From contig OY734803.1 of NCBI GenBank assembly GCA_963457535.1, positions 1,178,001 through 1,242,000 on the forward strand: DNA of 64,000 nt, read 5' to 3'. The position numbers and the translations under genes are program-made. The first letter of the stretch is position 1. Each line of letters starts with the position of its first letter. The notes under the pieces were generated by a model. The model ran no database searches, was not told where the DNA came from, and saw only the letters and a list, made by a program, of their open reading frames with translations. The DNA comes from JAHRAW01 sp028066695. Its GTDB lineage: Bacteria > Pseudomonadota > Gammaproteobacteria > Arenicellales > Poriferihabitantaceae. Below are positions 51,836 through 59,034 of this stretch, in pieces.

Positions 51836-53578
51836 GTGTCCGACAAAGAAATAACCGGCGCCGAGATTTTGATCCGGTGCCTGCAGGACGAAAATATAGA
51901 GTTTATTTTTGGCTACCCCGGCGGCGCGGCGCTGCATATTTATGACGCGCTCTACCAGCAGGACCGGGTGCAGCACATCCTCGCGCGGCACGAGCAGGGC
52001 GCGGCGCACGCGGCCGACGGCTACGCGCGCTCCACCGGCAAGCCCGGCGTGGTGCTGGTCACCTCGGGGCCGGGGGTGACCAACGCCGTCACCGGCATCG
52101 CCACCGCCTACATGGACTCCATTCCGATGGTGATCATCGCCGGCCAGGTGCCGTCCACGCTCATCGGCGACGACGCGTTTCAGGAAGTGGACACGGTCGG
52201 CATCACCCGCCCCTGCGTCAAGCACAACTTTCTGGTGACCGACGTCAACAAAATCGCCGCGACCATGAAGAAGGCGTTTCACATCGCCTCCTCCGGGCGG
52301 CCGGGCCCGGTCGTGGTGGATCTGCCGAAGGACATCACCAACCAACTCGCGCCCTACGAATACCCGAAGGACATTCACATTCGCTCCTACCAGCCGCGCG
52401 ACAAAGGGCACGGCAAACAAATCGCGCGCGGCGTGGATCTTTTGCTGCAGGCGAAGCGGCCGATCATTTACACCGGCGGCGGCGCGGTGTTCGGCGGCGC
52501 GCATTTGCCGCTGCGCGAATTGGTCACCATGCTGAAATTTCCCTGCACCTCCACGCTGATGGGGCTCGGCGCGGTCGCCGCGTCCGACCCGAACTTCCTC
52601 GGCATGCTCGGCATGCACGGCACCTACGAATCCAACATGGCGATGCACGACTGCGATGTGATGTTCGCGGTCGGCGCGCGCTTTGACGACCGCGTCACCG
52701 GCGATCTGGAAAAGTTTTCGCCGGGCGCGCGCATCGTGCAGATAGATGTGGACCCGTCCTCCATCGGAAAAAATGTCCCGGTGGAAGTGCCCATAGTCGG
52801 GCGCTGCGGCGAGGTGCTCGCCGAAATGCTGGAGCGCGCCAAGCCGCGCCTCGGCGAAATTGACCGCCCGGCGGTGGACGCGTGGTGGAAGCAGATTGAG
52901 AAATGGAAAGGCCTCAATTCGCTCGCCTACGCCGAAAGTGGCGAGATGATCAAGCCGCAATTTGTCGTGCAGAAAATGATGGAAGTGACCGGCGGCGGCG
53001 CGTTCGTCACCTCCGATGTCGGCCAGCACCAAATGTGGGCGGCGCAGCATTACGGCTTTGAGGAGCCGCTGCGCTGGATCAACTCGGGCGGGCTCGGCAC
53101 CATGGGCTTCGGCCTGCCGGCGGCGATGGGCGTGCAGATCGCGCACCCCGACGCGACCGTGGCGTGCATCACCGGAGACGCCAGCATCATCATGTGCATT
53201 CAGGAATTGTCCACCTGCAAGCAATACGGACTGCCGCTCAAAATCATCAACCTCAACAACCGCTACATGGGCATGGTGCGCCAGTGGCAGGAGTTTTTCT
53301 ACGCGCGCCGCTACGCGCATTCCTACATGGACGCGCTGCCCGATTTTGTCGCGCTCGCCGAGAGTTTCGGGCACGCCGGAATTCGCGTGGAAAAACCGGG
53401 CGATGTGGAGGGCGCGCTGCGCGAGGCTTTCGGCATGAAAAAACAACTGGTGTTCGTGGATGTGATCACCGATCCGTCGGAAAACGTCTACCCGATGATC
53501 GCGGCCGGCAAAGGGCACAACGAAATGCACCTGAAACCGGCCCCCGGCGACGAGCAGGCCGCGCGGGAACTGGCCTGA
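51836..53578 (+). CDS. ilvB: Acetolactate synthase, large subunit
   Basis: TPP/FAD enzyme for the first common step of valine, leucine and isoleucine synthesis. It has 580 residues, with GAEILIRCLQDENIEFIFGYPG, the catalytic glutamate in RHEQGAAHAADGYAR, the FAD/middle domain, and the TPP-binding GDASIIMCIQELSTCKQYG ending in NNRYMGMVRQWQ. The GTG start at 51836 has AGGTG six bases upstream. The TGA overlaps the ilvH ATG by one base. IlvI-type proteins are indistinguishable from it at this level. Confidence 0.96.
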   Translation: MSDKEITGAEILIRCLQDENIEFIFGYPGGAALHIYDALYQQDRVQHILARHEQGAAHAADGYARSTGKPGVVLVTSGPGVTNAVTGIATAYMDSIPMVIIAGQVPSTLIGDDAFQEVDTVGITRPCVKHNFLVTDVNKIAATMKKAFHIASSGRPGPVVVDLPKDITNQLAPYEYPKDIHIRSYQPRDKGHGKQIARGVDLLLQAKRPIIYTGGGAVFGGAHLPLRELVTMLKFPCTSTLMGLGAVAASDPNFLGMLGMHGTYESNMAMHDCDVMFAVGARFDDRVTGDLEKFSPGARIVQIDVDPSSIGKNVPVEVPIVGRCGEVLAEMLERAKPRLGEIDRPAVDAWWKQIEKWKGLNSLAYAESGEMIKPQFVVQKMMEVTGGGAFVTSDVGQHQMWAAQHYGFEEPLRWINSGGLGTMGFGLPAAMGVQIAHPDATVACITGDASIIMCIQELSTCKQYGLPLKIINLNNRYMGMVRQWQEFFYARRYAHSYMDALPDFVALAESFGHAGIRVEKPGDVEGALREAFGMKKQLVFVDVITDPSENVYPMIAAGKGHNEMHLKPAPGDEQAARELA

Positions 53579-54096
53579 TGAAAGCGAAGCCGGGCGCGTC
53601 GCGCAGAATTCTTTCACTGCTGATGGAAAACGAGGCCGGCGCGCTGTCGCGCGTCGCCGGGCTTTTTTCCGCGCGCGGCTACAACATTGAGTCGCTCACC
53701 GTGGCGCCGACCGACGACGAGTCGCTGTCGCGCATGACCATCGTCACCCACGGCGACGACCAAATCATTGAGCAGATCACCAAGCAACTGCATAAACTCA
53801 TTGATGTGGTGCGGCTGATAGACCTGACCGGCGGCCTGCACATTGAGCGCGAATTGCTGCTGGTAAAAGTCGCAACCGCCGGGCACGGCACGAAACGCGA
53901 CGAAGCGGCGCGCCTCGCCAACATTTTCCGCGGGCGCATCATTGATGTCACCGGCACCACCTGCACGCTGGAACTGACCGGCAACAGCGCGAAGATAGAC
54001 GCATTTTTGGAGGCGCTTTCGCGGCTGGAAATCATGGAAGTGGTGCGCTCCGGCATCTCCGGCATCGGCCGCGGCAAGCGCGCGCTGAAACTTTAA
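53578..54096 (+). CDS. ilvH: Acetolactate synthase, small regulatory subunit
   Basis: A 172-residue regulatory partner giving valine feedback control. The N-terminal ACT domain reads RRILSLLMENEAGALSRVAG, FSARGYNIESLTVAPTDD, followed by a C-terminal domain with RIIDVTGTTCTLELTGN. The ATG at 53578 overlaps the ilvB stop by one base (TGATG), so translation is coupled and stoichiometric. Confidence 0.96.
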   Translation: MKAKPGASRRILSLLMENEAGALSRVAGLFSARGYNIESLTVAPTDDESLSRMTIVTHGDDQIIEQITKQLHKLIDVVRLIDLTGGLHIERELLLVKVATAGHGTKRDEAARLANIFRGRIIDVTGTTCTLELTGNSAKIDAFLEALSRLEIMEVVRSGISGIGRGKRALKL

Positions 54097-54149
54097 AATC
54101 GCCGCGCAAAACCTTTCCTCAAAACTTTCACTCAAACACAGAGGCAGTT

Positions 54150-55166
54150 ATGAAAATCCACTACCAAAAAGACGCCGACCCGGCGAAAGTGCGCGGCAAA
54201 AAAGTCGCGGTCATCGGCTACGGCTCGCAGGGGCACGCCCACGCCAACAACCTCAAAGACAGCGGCGTGGAAGTCGTGGTCGGCCTGCGCGCCGACTCGT
54301 CCTCGCGCGCCAAAGCAGACGCGGCCGGGTTGCGCGTCGCCGAAGTCGGCGAGGCGGCCGCGCAGGCCGATTTGGTGATGATGCTCTGCCCGGACGAGTT
54401 GATGGGCAAAATCTACGCGGACGAAGTGGAAGCCAGCCTCAAAAAAGGCGCGACCCTGGCGTTCGCGCACGGCTTCAACATCCATTTCGGCTACATCAAA
54501 CCGCGCGCCGATTTGGATGTCATCATGGTCGCGCCGAAAGGCCCCGGCCACTTGGTGCGCTCCACTTATGAAAAAGGCGCCGGCGTGCCGTGCCTGGCCG
54601 CGGTGCATCAGGACCCGAGCGGAGACGCGCTCGCCACCGCGGTCTCCTACGCCGACGCGATCGGCGGCGGCCGCGCCGGCATCATTGAAACCACCTTCAA
54701 GGAAGAAACCGAGACCGACCTTTTCGGCGAACAGGCGGTGCTGTGCGGCGGCGCGACCGGCTTAGTGCAGGCCGGTTTTGAAACGCTGGTGGAGGCCGGC
54801 TACGCCCCCGAGATGGCCTACTTTGAATGCCTGCACGAACTGAAACTCATCGTGGACCTGATGTATGAGGGCGGCATCGCCGACATGCGCTACTCCATCT
54901 CCAACACCGCCGAGTTCGGCGACCTGACGCGCGGCCCGCGCATCGTCAACGAGCAGACCAAGGCCGAGATGAAAAAAATCCTCGCCGAAATCCAATCCGG
55001 CGAATTCGCGCGCGAATGGATGGACGAAAACGCCGGCGGCGGCAAACGCTTCCCCGAACTCCGCGCCAAAGCCCGCGAACACCAAATAGAAAAAGTCGGC
55101 GCAAAACTCCGCGGAATGATGACCTGGATCGGCGAGGGGAAGGTGATTGACAAGGAGAAGAATTGA
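54150..55166 (+). CDS. ilvC: Ketol-acid reductoisomerase (class I)
   Basis: NADPH-dependent second step of branched-chain amino acid synthesis. The short class I form has 338 residues, with an N-terminal Rossmann VAVIGYGSQGHAHANNLKDSG, VVVGLRADSSSRAKA, the metal site TDLFGEQAVLCGG and DMRYSISNTAEFGD. AGAGG precedes the ATG at 54150, 53 bases after ilvH. It ends 129 bases before the AT-rich ATPase module. Confidence 0.97.
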   Translation: MKIHYQKDADPAKVRGKKVAVIGYGSQGHAHANNLKDSGVEVVVGLRADSSSRAKADAAGLRVAEVGEAAAQADLVMMLCPDELMGKIYADEVEASLKKGATLAFAHGFNIHFGYIKPRADLDVIMVAPKGPGHLVRSTYEKGAGVPCLAAVHQDPSGDALATAVSYADAIGGGRAGIIETTFKEETETDLFGEQAVLCGGATGLVQAGFETLVEAGYAPEMAYFECLHELKLIVDLMYEGGIADMRYSISNTAEFGDLTRGPRIVNEQTKAEMKKILAEIQSGEFAREWMDENAGGGKRFPELRAKAREHQIEKVGAKLRGMMTWIGEGKVIDKEKN

Positions 55167-55208
55167 GGGGGGCTTGCAGTCGCGCACCACTCCGACCACC
55201 GAAATGGG

Positions 55209-55214
55209 TATAAT
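55209..55214 (+). promoter_or_regulatory. Consensus -10 upstream of the second ATPase module
   Basis: A perfect TATAAT at 55209-55214 in GGGTATAAT context, predicted start near 55221 and a leader of about 75 bases. No -35 is recognisable at 16-18 bases; the preceding bases show nothing like TTGACA. Confidence 0.55.
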
Positions 55215-55217
55215 CCG

Positions 55218-55256
55218 CCCCGGCAAGCCGCCCCGGCAAGCCGCCCCGGCAAGCCG
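55218..55256 (+). repeat. Three perfect 13-base tandem repeats
   Basis: CCCCGGCAAGCCG occurs three times head to tail, followed by a partial CCCG. The array lies at the predicted transcription start and leader of the ATPase operon, where copy-number change could alter expression. Confidence 0.9.
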
Positions 55257-55295
55257 CCCGTGGCGGATTTACCCGCGTAGACGCGAGAAAACATT

Positions 55296-56720
55296 ATGGC
55301 TTTTAATCCACTTTTTACTCTGCACACCGAGAACATCGGCAAACTGCCCGACAGCGCGAAGTTGCACTTCGGACGGTTTACCGTGCTTGCGGGCCCGAAC
55401 AACACCGGGAAGAGTCTTGTTTTGAAGATTTTGTATTCACTGTTTAAATCACTGAATGCAAATCACCCCAAAGAGTATTTGCACGACTTCACCGACCCCA
55501 TCCGCCGCAATCTGGAAAACCTGCATACCCGGGACAGAAATTCTGTCGCGCATGGAATTGCAGAAGACATGGAATCGCCGATCAATACTCTGGACAAAAA
55601 AATCCGAGAAATGGAAGATCTGGTTGCGGAACCCTCGTGGAATACTCACTTGGAGCTTCTGGGAGTCATTAACGAGCTCAACGACATGATGCGGGATTTT
55701 CCGAAGTTGCTTGCGGAAATTCGCGAGTCACTGAAACAGCCGCAGAAAAAGGGACGATCTCTACTGCTGCAATGGCAGAAAGATCGGCTTGCCGAACTGG
55801 AAAACTCGCTGAAAAACCTGCAGGAGCGCCTTGCTCACATGGGGCCGTACCCTTTCATTGAGGGCGGCATCGCATCCATGCTCGTCCGCAATTTCACCGC
55901 GAATTTACAAGCGCATAGCAGTGCGCTTCGCAATGAAAAAGGCCGCGACGCACAAATTTTTATCCTTGGAGTTGGCAAACTTCGTTTGCGTGATCAAGGA
56001 ATCGAATACACCATTGAACAGGACGGGAGGCAACTTGCTCAGCAGTTCTCCAAGGTGCTCTACCTGGACTCTCCGATGTATTGGACATTAAAAAATGCAT
56101 TGGAGGACATCCGTCTGTCAGACCGGCATCGGCGTCTCCGCAGAGAACGACTCACGGGAGTTCCGGAGTATTTTTACGATCTGGCGAGTGAGTTCCGGAG
56201 CAAATACACCGGCAACCCGGACTTTCCAAAGTTGATCAAAAAGTTGACCGGAAAAAATTGTCTGGGCGGAAAAATTGCCATTTCGGATACCGGTGAATTT
56301 TTGTTCCGCGAAAACGACCGGAGTTTTCCGCTCGCACTGACCGCCACCGGTGTCGTCAATCTCGGAATCCTGGCGCTACTCATCGAACGCAAAATCCTGG
56401 ACAACAACTCTTTCGTCTTTATCGACGAGCCTGAAACGCACCTGCATCCAGCATGGCAGGTAGTCATGGCTGAAACGCTGTTCGAGTTGGCAAAAGGTGG
56501 CGCGCATATCGTGATCGCCACGCACAGCGGCGAAATTTTGAAATGGTTGGAAGTGCACATCAAACACCATCCCGATGATGTCGGACTGGTTGCCCTCAAC
56601 AAATTTCCTCCCGATACGGTCACGTATGGAGAGGAAAGTTTTGAGGACAAAATGGCCGAGATCAAGCAGGCACTGACCAAACCTTTCGCGGATTTGTACA
56701 TGAAAGGCTTGGGAGGATAG
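55296..56720 (+). CDS. AAA ATPase (OLD/AAA_21-like) of a second accessory module
   Basis: A 474-residue ABC-type AAA ATPase. Walker A is AGPNNTGKS (residues 33-40), a charged helical region (about 60-190) rich in Leu/Glu/Lys probably forms the coiled-coil arm, Walker B is FVFIDEPETHLHP (373 on) and the H-loop IATHSGEILK (about 407). No TOPRIM is attached. It is AT-rich (25 G+C in the line at 55561-55620), unlike ilvC upstream. The following gene starts four bases later with a strong ribosome site. Overall it looks like the sensor/motor of a two-gene defence or DNA-maintenance system. Confidence 0.82.
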   Translation: MAFNPLFTLHTENIGKLPDSAKLHFGRFTVLAGPNNTGKSLVLKILYSLFKSLNANHPKEYLHDFTDPIRRNLENLHTRDRNSVAHGIAEDMESPINTLDKKIREMEDLVAEPSWNTHLELLGVINELNDMMRDFPKLLAEIRESLKQPQKKGRSLLLQWQKDRLAELENSLKNLQERLAHMGPYPFIEGGIASMLVRNFTANLQAHSSALRNEKGRDAQIFILGVGKLRLRDQGIEYTIEQDGRQLAQQFSKVLYLDSPMYWTLKNALEDIRLSDRHRRLRRERLTGVPEYFYDLASEFRSKYTGNPDFPKLIKKLTGKNCLGGKIAISDTGEFLFRENDRSFPLALTATGVVNLGILALLIERKILDNNSFVFIDEPETHLHPAWQVVMAETLFELAKGGAHIVIATHSGEILKWLEVHIKHHPDDVGLVALNKFPPDTVTYGEESFEDKMAEIKQALTKPFADLYMKGLGG

Positions 56721-56724
56721 GCTT

Positions 56725-57375
56725 GTGATCTCTCTCGAAGAATTCTGCAAACCCATCATGGTTGCCCGCAAACCGATTGACGGTGGCCATCGTGCGTACA
56801 AAATGGACAGCACCGCCAAAGAGTCGGACGAGCAAAATGCTCCGGATATGCGGAGTGCCGTCGGCTTGGGCACTTGTGAGTGTTGCGACTACTTCCTGCC
56901 TCGAAACAATTCAATTGTGCTTATCGAAGAAACGCAATTAAATCGTGGCAAGGAAGACAAGAAAAAGAAATTGCGAAAAAACTGCCCATATCTCAGTGAA
57001 GATGATTTGGGCAAGTATGCAGACGAACTCATCAAAGACGAAATGGTATTGAAAGCATATGGCTCAATGCTGGTTTTGTGCCGACTGGCGGAAAAGTGCG
57101 CGGCCGCAAAAAAACTCATGCGCGGTAAAAAGTATAAATTTTGGTTGGTTGCCAGCGCTGCGGAAGGCGCTCGCCTGAAAGAAAGAAGAGAAGACGATCG
57201 CCAGGACGAAAGACAAGCCCAGGACAACCTTAAAGATTTTTTTCAAAAATCTTTTGGGAGGATAAAGTCAGGTCTGAGCGGCAAGGTGGTCGACAACAAG
57301 GCGGTCGACGACGTCGCAGTAATGTCGACCGAAGATCTCGAAAAGCTGCTTTCGGAAACTGCCCGCTCGCCCTAG
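56725..57375 (+). CDS. Unknown effector-like protein paired with the second AAA ATPase
   Basis: A 216-residue soluble protein that I do not recognise. GTG at 56725 is preceded by GGGAGGA. The N-terminal half has a Cys cluster and acidic pair, TCECCDYF (residues 50-57) then SIVLIEET (63-70), giving a D55...E68-E69 pattern that could be a degenerate PD-(D/E)XK core, with a Thr where a Lys is usual. The middle is Lys-rich and helical and the C-terminal third highly charged. It is strongly AT-rich (23 G+C in the line at 56941-57000). It overlaps nothing and is followed by the ilvB relic. Confidence 0.72.
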   Translation: MISLEEFCKPIMVARKPIDGGHRAYKMDSTAKESDEQNAPDMRSAVGLGTCECCDYFLPRNNSIVLIEETQLNRGKEDKKKKLRKNCPYLSEDDLGKYADELIKDEMVLKAYGSMLVLCRLAEKCAAAKKLMRGKKYKFWLVASAAEGARLKERREDDRQDERQAQDNLKDFFQKSFGRIKSGLSGKVVDNKAVDDVAVMSTEDLEKLLSETARSP

Positions 57376-57401
57376 GTTCGCGGTTCGCCCACCCCATCCC
57401 A

Positions 57402-57480
57402 CGCCCTTTCCCACTATGCTCCCCCACACCTTGCAGACAGGCGCAGCGGCGCCCGATGCAAAAACAACCGCCCTGAGATG
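57402..57480 (+). pseudogene. Decayed copy of the ilvB promoter and first codons
   Basis: CGCCCTTTCCCxCTATxCTCCCC (57402 on) and GCAGACAGGxGCAGC (57433 on) match 51780 and 51820 in the real ilvB leader with few differences. Similarity runs on into the first ~14 codons of ilvB (AACCG...GAGAT). The ATG/GTG and the rest are lost. The two copies are direct repeats flanking ilvBHC plus the ATPase module. Confidence 0.7.
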
Positions 57481-57491
57481 CAGGGGCGGTT
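57460..57491 (-). terminator. Rho-independent terminator of the outer-membrane protein gene
   Basis: On the minus strand a stem of about 10 bp with one bulge (57491-57466), followed by GTTTTTG (57465-57459 region). It lies about 35 bases after the stop of the barrel protein gene and uses sequence from the ilvB relic. Confidence 0.75.
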
Positions 57492-57525
57492 AGGCGCGGA
57501 AAGGTGACCGGGATTGTTGGCTCGG

Positions 57526-58185
57526 TTAAAACCGATACCCGAAGCGAAAGGTGATGGCGAGTTGACTGGTTTCAACACTGACTTCTTCGAAGGGGCCAGT
57601 GTGAGTAGGGTGGTAGTGAACAATGTGAGTGTGAGAGGGGTGGTTAAGGTTGACGTTAGGAGGAGGGTCGCTGGGGATGCGGGGGATACTGATGGAGCCG
57701 TAGTCGGCGTATTCGAGCAACCACTGTCCCATCCAGTTTTCACCCAACGGAATCTCCACCCCGCCGGCGAACTTTATACCGACGGCGGTGTCTCCCCCGC
57801 TGAGACCGCAAGCACTGCGAGAGCAACCGCGTGAATCCGCCCTCAACTCCCGCGTCGAAATCCCGAACATTCCAACCCCTTTCACGCGCTCGCCGAAAGT
57901 CACCATTCCCAGCAAATCGAAAGTGGAAAGCATCTCGATTTCCGTGTGTCCGCCTCCGCTCTTGGCCGGAATCACTGTGTTCCCGAGAGATGCATGCACA
58001 CCAAACACATCGCCCCTCGCCTGCCCGAATACTGCAAACTCGGCGCCGGATGCAGAACCGATACCCAGGTCGTTGCGGACGGCGCTCATTTCCATCCCAA
58101 ACACCCCTTCCGCATGCACAACTTCGTTGACACCCGACACGGCCAATGCGACGACCGCGCCAAGCAACATTTTTGCTACTTTCAT
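57526..58185 (-). CDS. Small outer-membrane beta-barrel protein with His-rich loop
   Basis: A 219-residue exported protein. The signal peptide has a KVAK basic start and hydrophobic core, with likely cleavage after HA at residue 25. The mature part alternates polar and hydrophobic residues as in 8-strand barrels and ends ...ITFRFGYRF, a terminal aromatic typical of Bam substrates. A Cys pair (GCSRSAC) sits in one loop, and residues 179-197 form a loop with six histidines. I do not recognise a closer family than opacity/OmpA-like barrels. The ATG at 58185 has GAGG six bases upstream, partly inside a leader hairpin. Confidence 0.82.
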   Translation of the reverse strand: MKVAKMLLGAVVALAVSGVNEVVHAEGVFGMEMSAVRNDLGIGSASGAEFAVFGQARGDVFGVHASLGNTVIPAKSGGGHTEIEMLSTFDLLGMVTFGERVKGVGMFGISTRELRADSRGCSRSACGLSGGDTAVGIKFAGGVEIPLGENWMGQWLLEYADYGSISIPRIPSDPPPNVNLNHPSHTHIVHYHPTHTGPFEEVSVETSQLAITFRFGYRF

Positions 58186-58192
58186 GTTGCAC

Positions 58193-58256
58193 CTCGTGTT
58201 GTTCAAGACTTGATATTCCCCGGCGGTGAAGCCGGGCCGTGCTTGAACAACACGAG
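58193..58256 (-). promoter_or_regulatory. Large leader hairpin covering the ribosome site of the barrel gene
   Basis: Perfect 15-bp inverted repeat: CTCGTGTTGTTCAAG at 58193-58207 and its complement at 58242-58256, with an inner 6-bp hairpin (CCCGGC/GCCGGG) in the loop. In the mRNA the 3' arm ends in CACGAG, contributing GAG of the GAGG Shine-Dalgarno. Closing the stem should reduce translation. Confidence 0.8.
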
Positions 58257-58346
58257 AAAAACTCCCCGCGTATTTCCGAGGACGACCTGGCCGGGCCGTC
58301 CGAAACACATCGGTATTGTATTGGCGGGAGACCCGGCATAGCGGAT

Positions 58347-58360
58347 CTCGTGCGTTCAAG
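58347..58360 (-). promoter_or_regulatory. Third copy of the leader element, able to compete for pairing
   Basis: CTCGTGCGTTCAAG at 58347-58360 repeats the downstream element with a one-for-two base difference. Its transcript is complementary to the same middle strand (58242-58256) in 7 bp plus 6 bp. It lies at the predicted 5' end of the mRNA, so an alternative hairpin that frees the ribosome site can be drawn. Confidence 0.6.
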
Positions 58361-58368
58361 CGCGGGAG

Positions 58369-58396
58369 AGCATAGCAAAATTTCTTAATTTGTCAA
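58369..58396 (-). promoter_or_regulatory. Promoter of the barrel-protein gene
   Basis: On the minus strand TTGACA at 58396-58391, a 16-base AT-rich spacer and TATGCT at 58374-58369. The predicted start near 58362 gives a leader of about 177 bases, long for this compact genome. Confidence 0.7.
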
Positions 58397-58419
58397 GCGG
58401 CTTTCAGTAGCCGCTTCTC

Positions 58420-59034
58420 TCACACCTCCACCACATCCGCCCCCAACTCCTCCGCGTCCTGCGCGCGGTGGGTGGCGAGGAGCAGGGTCAACTTTTGGTC
58501 GCGGCGCAGTTCGCGGATTAACGCCAGCATTTCTTCGCGCAGGTTTTGATCCAGCGCGGAGAACGGCTCGTCCAAAAGCAGCAGCGGGCGGTCGCGCGCC
58601 AGGCACCTTGCCAGCGCGACGCGCTGTTGCTGGCCGCCGGAAAGGCTCGGCGGTTTGCGGTCGGCGAAACCGCCGAGGGAAACGCGGGCGAGCGCGCGCT
58701 CCACCGCGCGGTTTTGTTCGGAGGTCAGTTTCATGCCGGGGTGCAGGCCGATGGCGAGGTTTTCGCGCACGGTTAAATGCGCGAACAAATTGCCGGACTG
58801 CAGCAAATAGGTCAGCGGGCGCGCCGCCGGTTTGTCGGCGAGGAGGCTGCGCCCTTGGAAGCAAATGTCGCCGCGCGCCGGTGTCAGCAGGCCGGCGATT
58901 AAATTAAGAATGGTGGATTTGCCGGCGCCGCTCGCGCCCATCAGCGCGCAGGCCGCGCCGGCGGCGGCGCGAAAATGCGCGCGCACGCACGCGCCGCGCG
59001 GGTATTGGAAGAACAGGTTTTCCACTTCAAGCAT
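58420..59034 (-). CDS. thiQ: Thiamine ABC transporter ATP-binding protein
   Basis: A 204-residue ATPase with Walker A GASGAGKST, Q-loop LLQSGNLFAHLTV, signature LSGGQQQRVALARCLA and Walker B LLLLDEPFSALD. The FQYPRGACVRAHF start is ThiQ-like. It is somewhat short, as ThiQ usually is. It overlaps the thiP end by 8 bp and closes the thiBPQ operon under the TPP riboswitch. Confidence 0.92.
   Translation of the reverse strand: MLEVENLFFQYPRGACVRAHFRAAAGAACALMGASGAGKSTILNLIAGLLTPARGDICFQGRSLLADKPAARPLTYLLQSGNLFAHLTVRENLAIGLHPGMKLTSEQNRAVERALARVSLGGFADRKPPSLSGGQQQRVALARCLARDRPLLLLDEPFSALDQNLREEMLALIRELRRDQKLTLLLATHRAQDAEELGADVVEV

Noticed and set aside
55218..55256. CRISPR-like array
   Set aside because: The three 13-base units are directly adjacent, with no spacers and no cas genes in the window.
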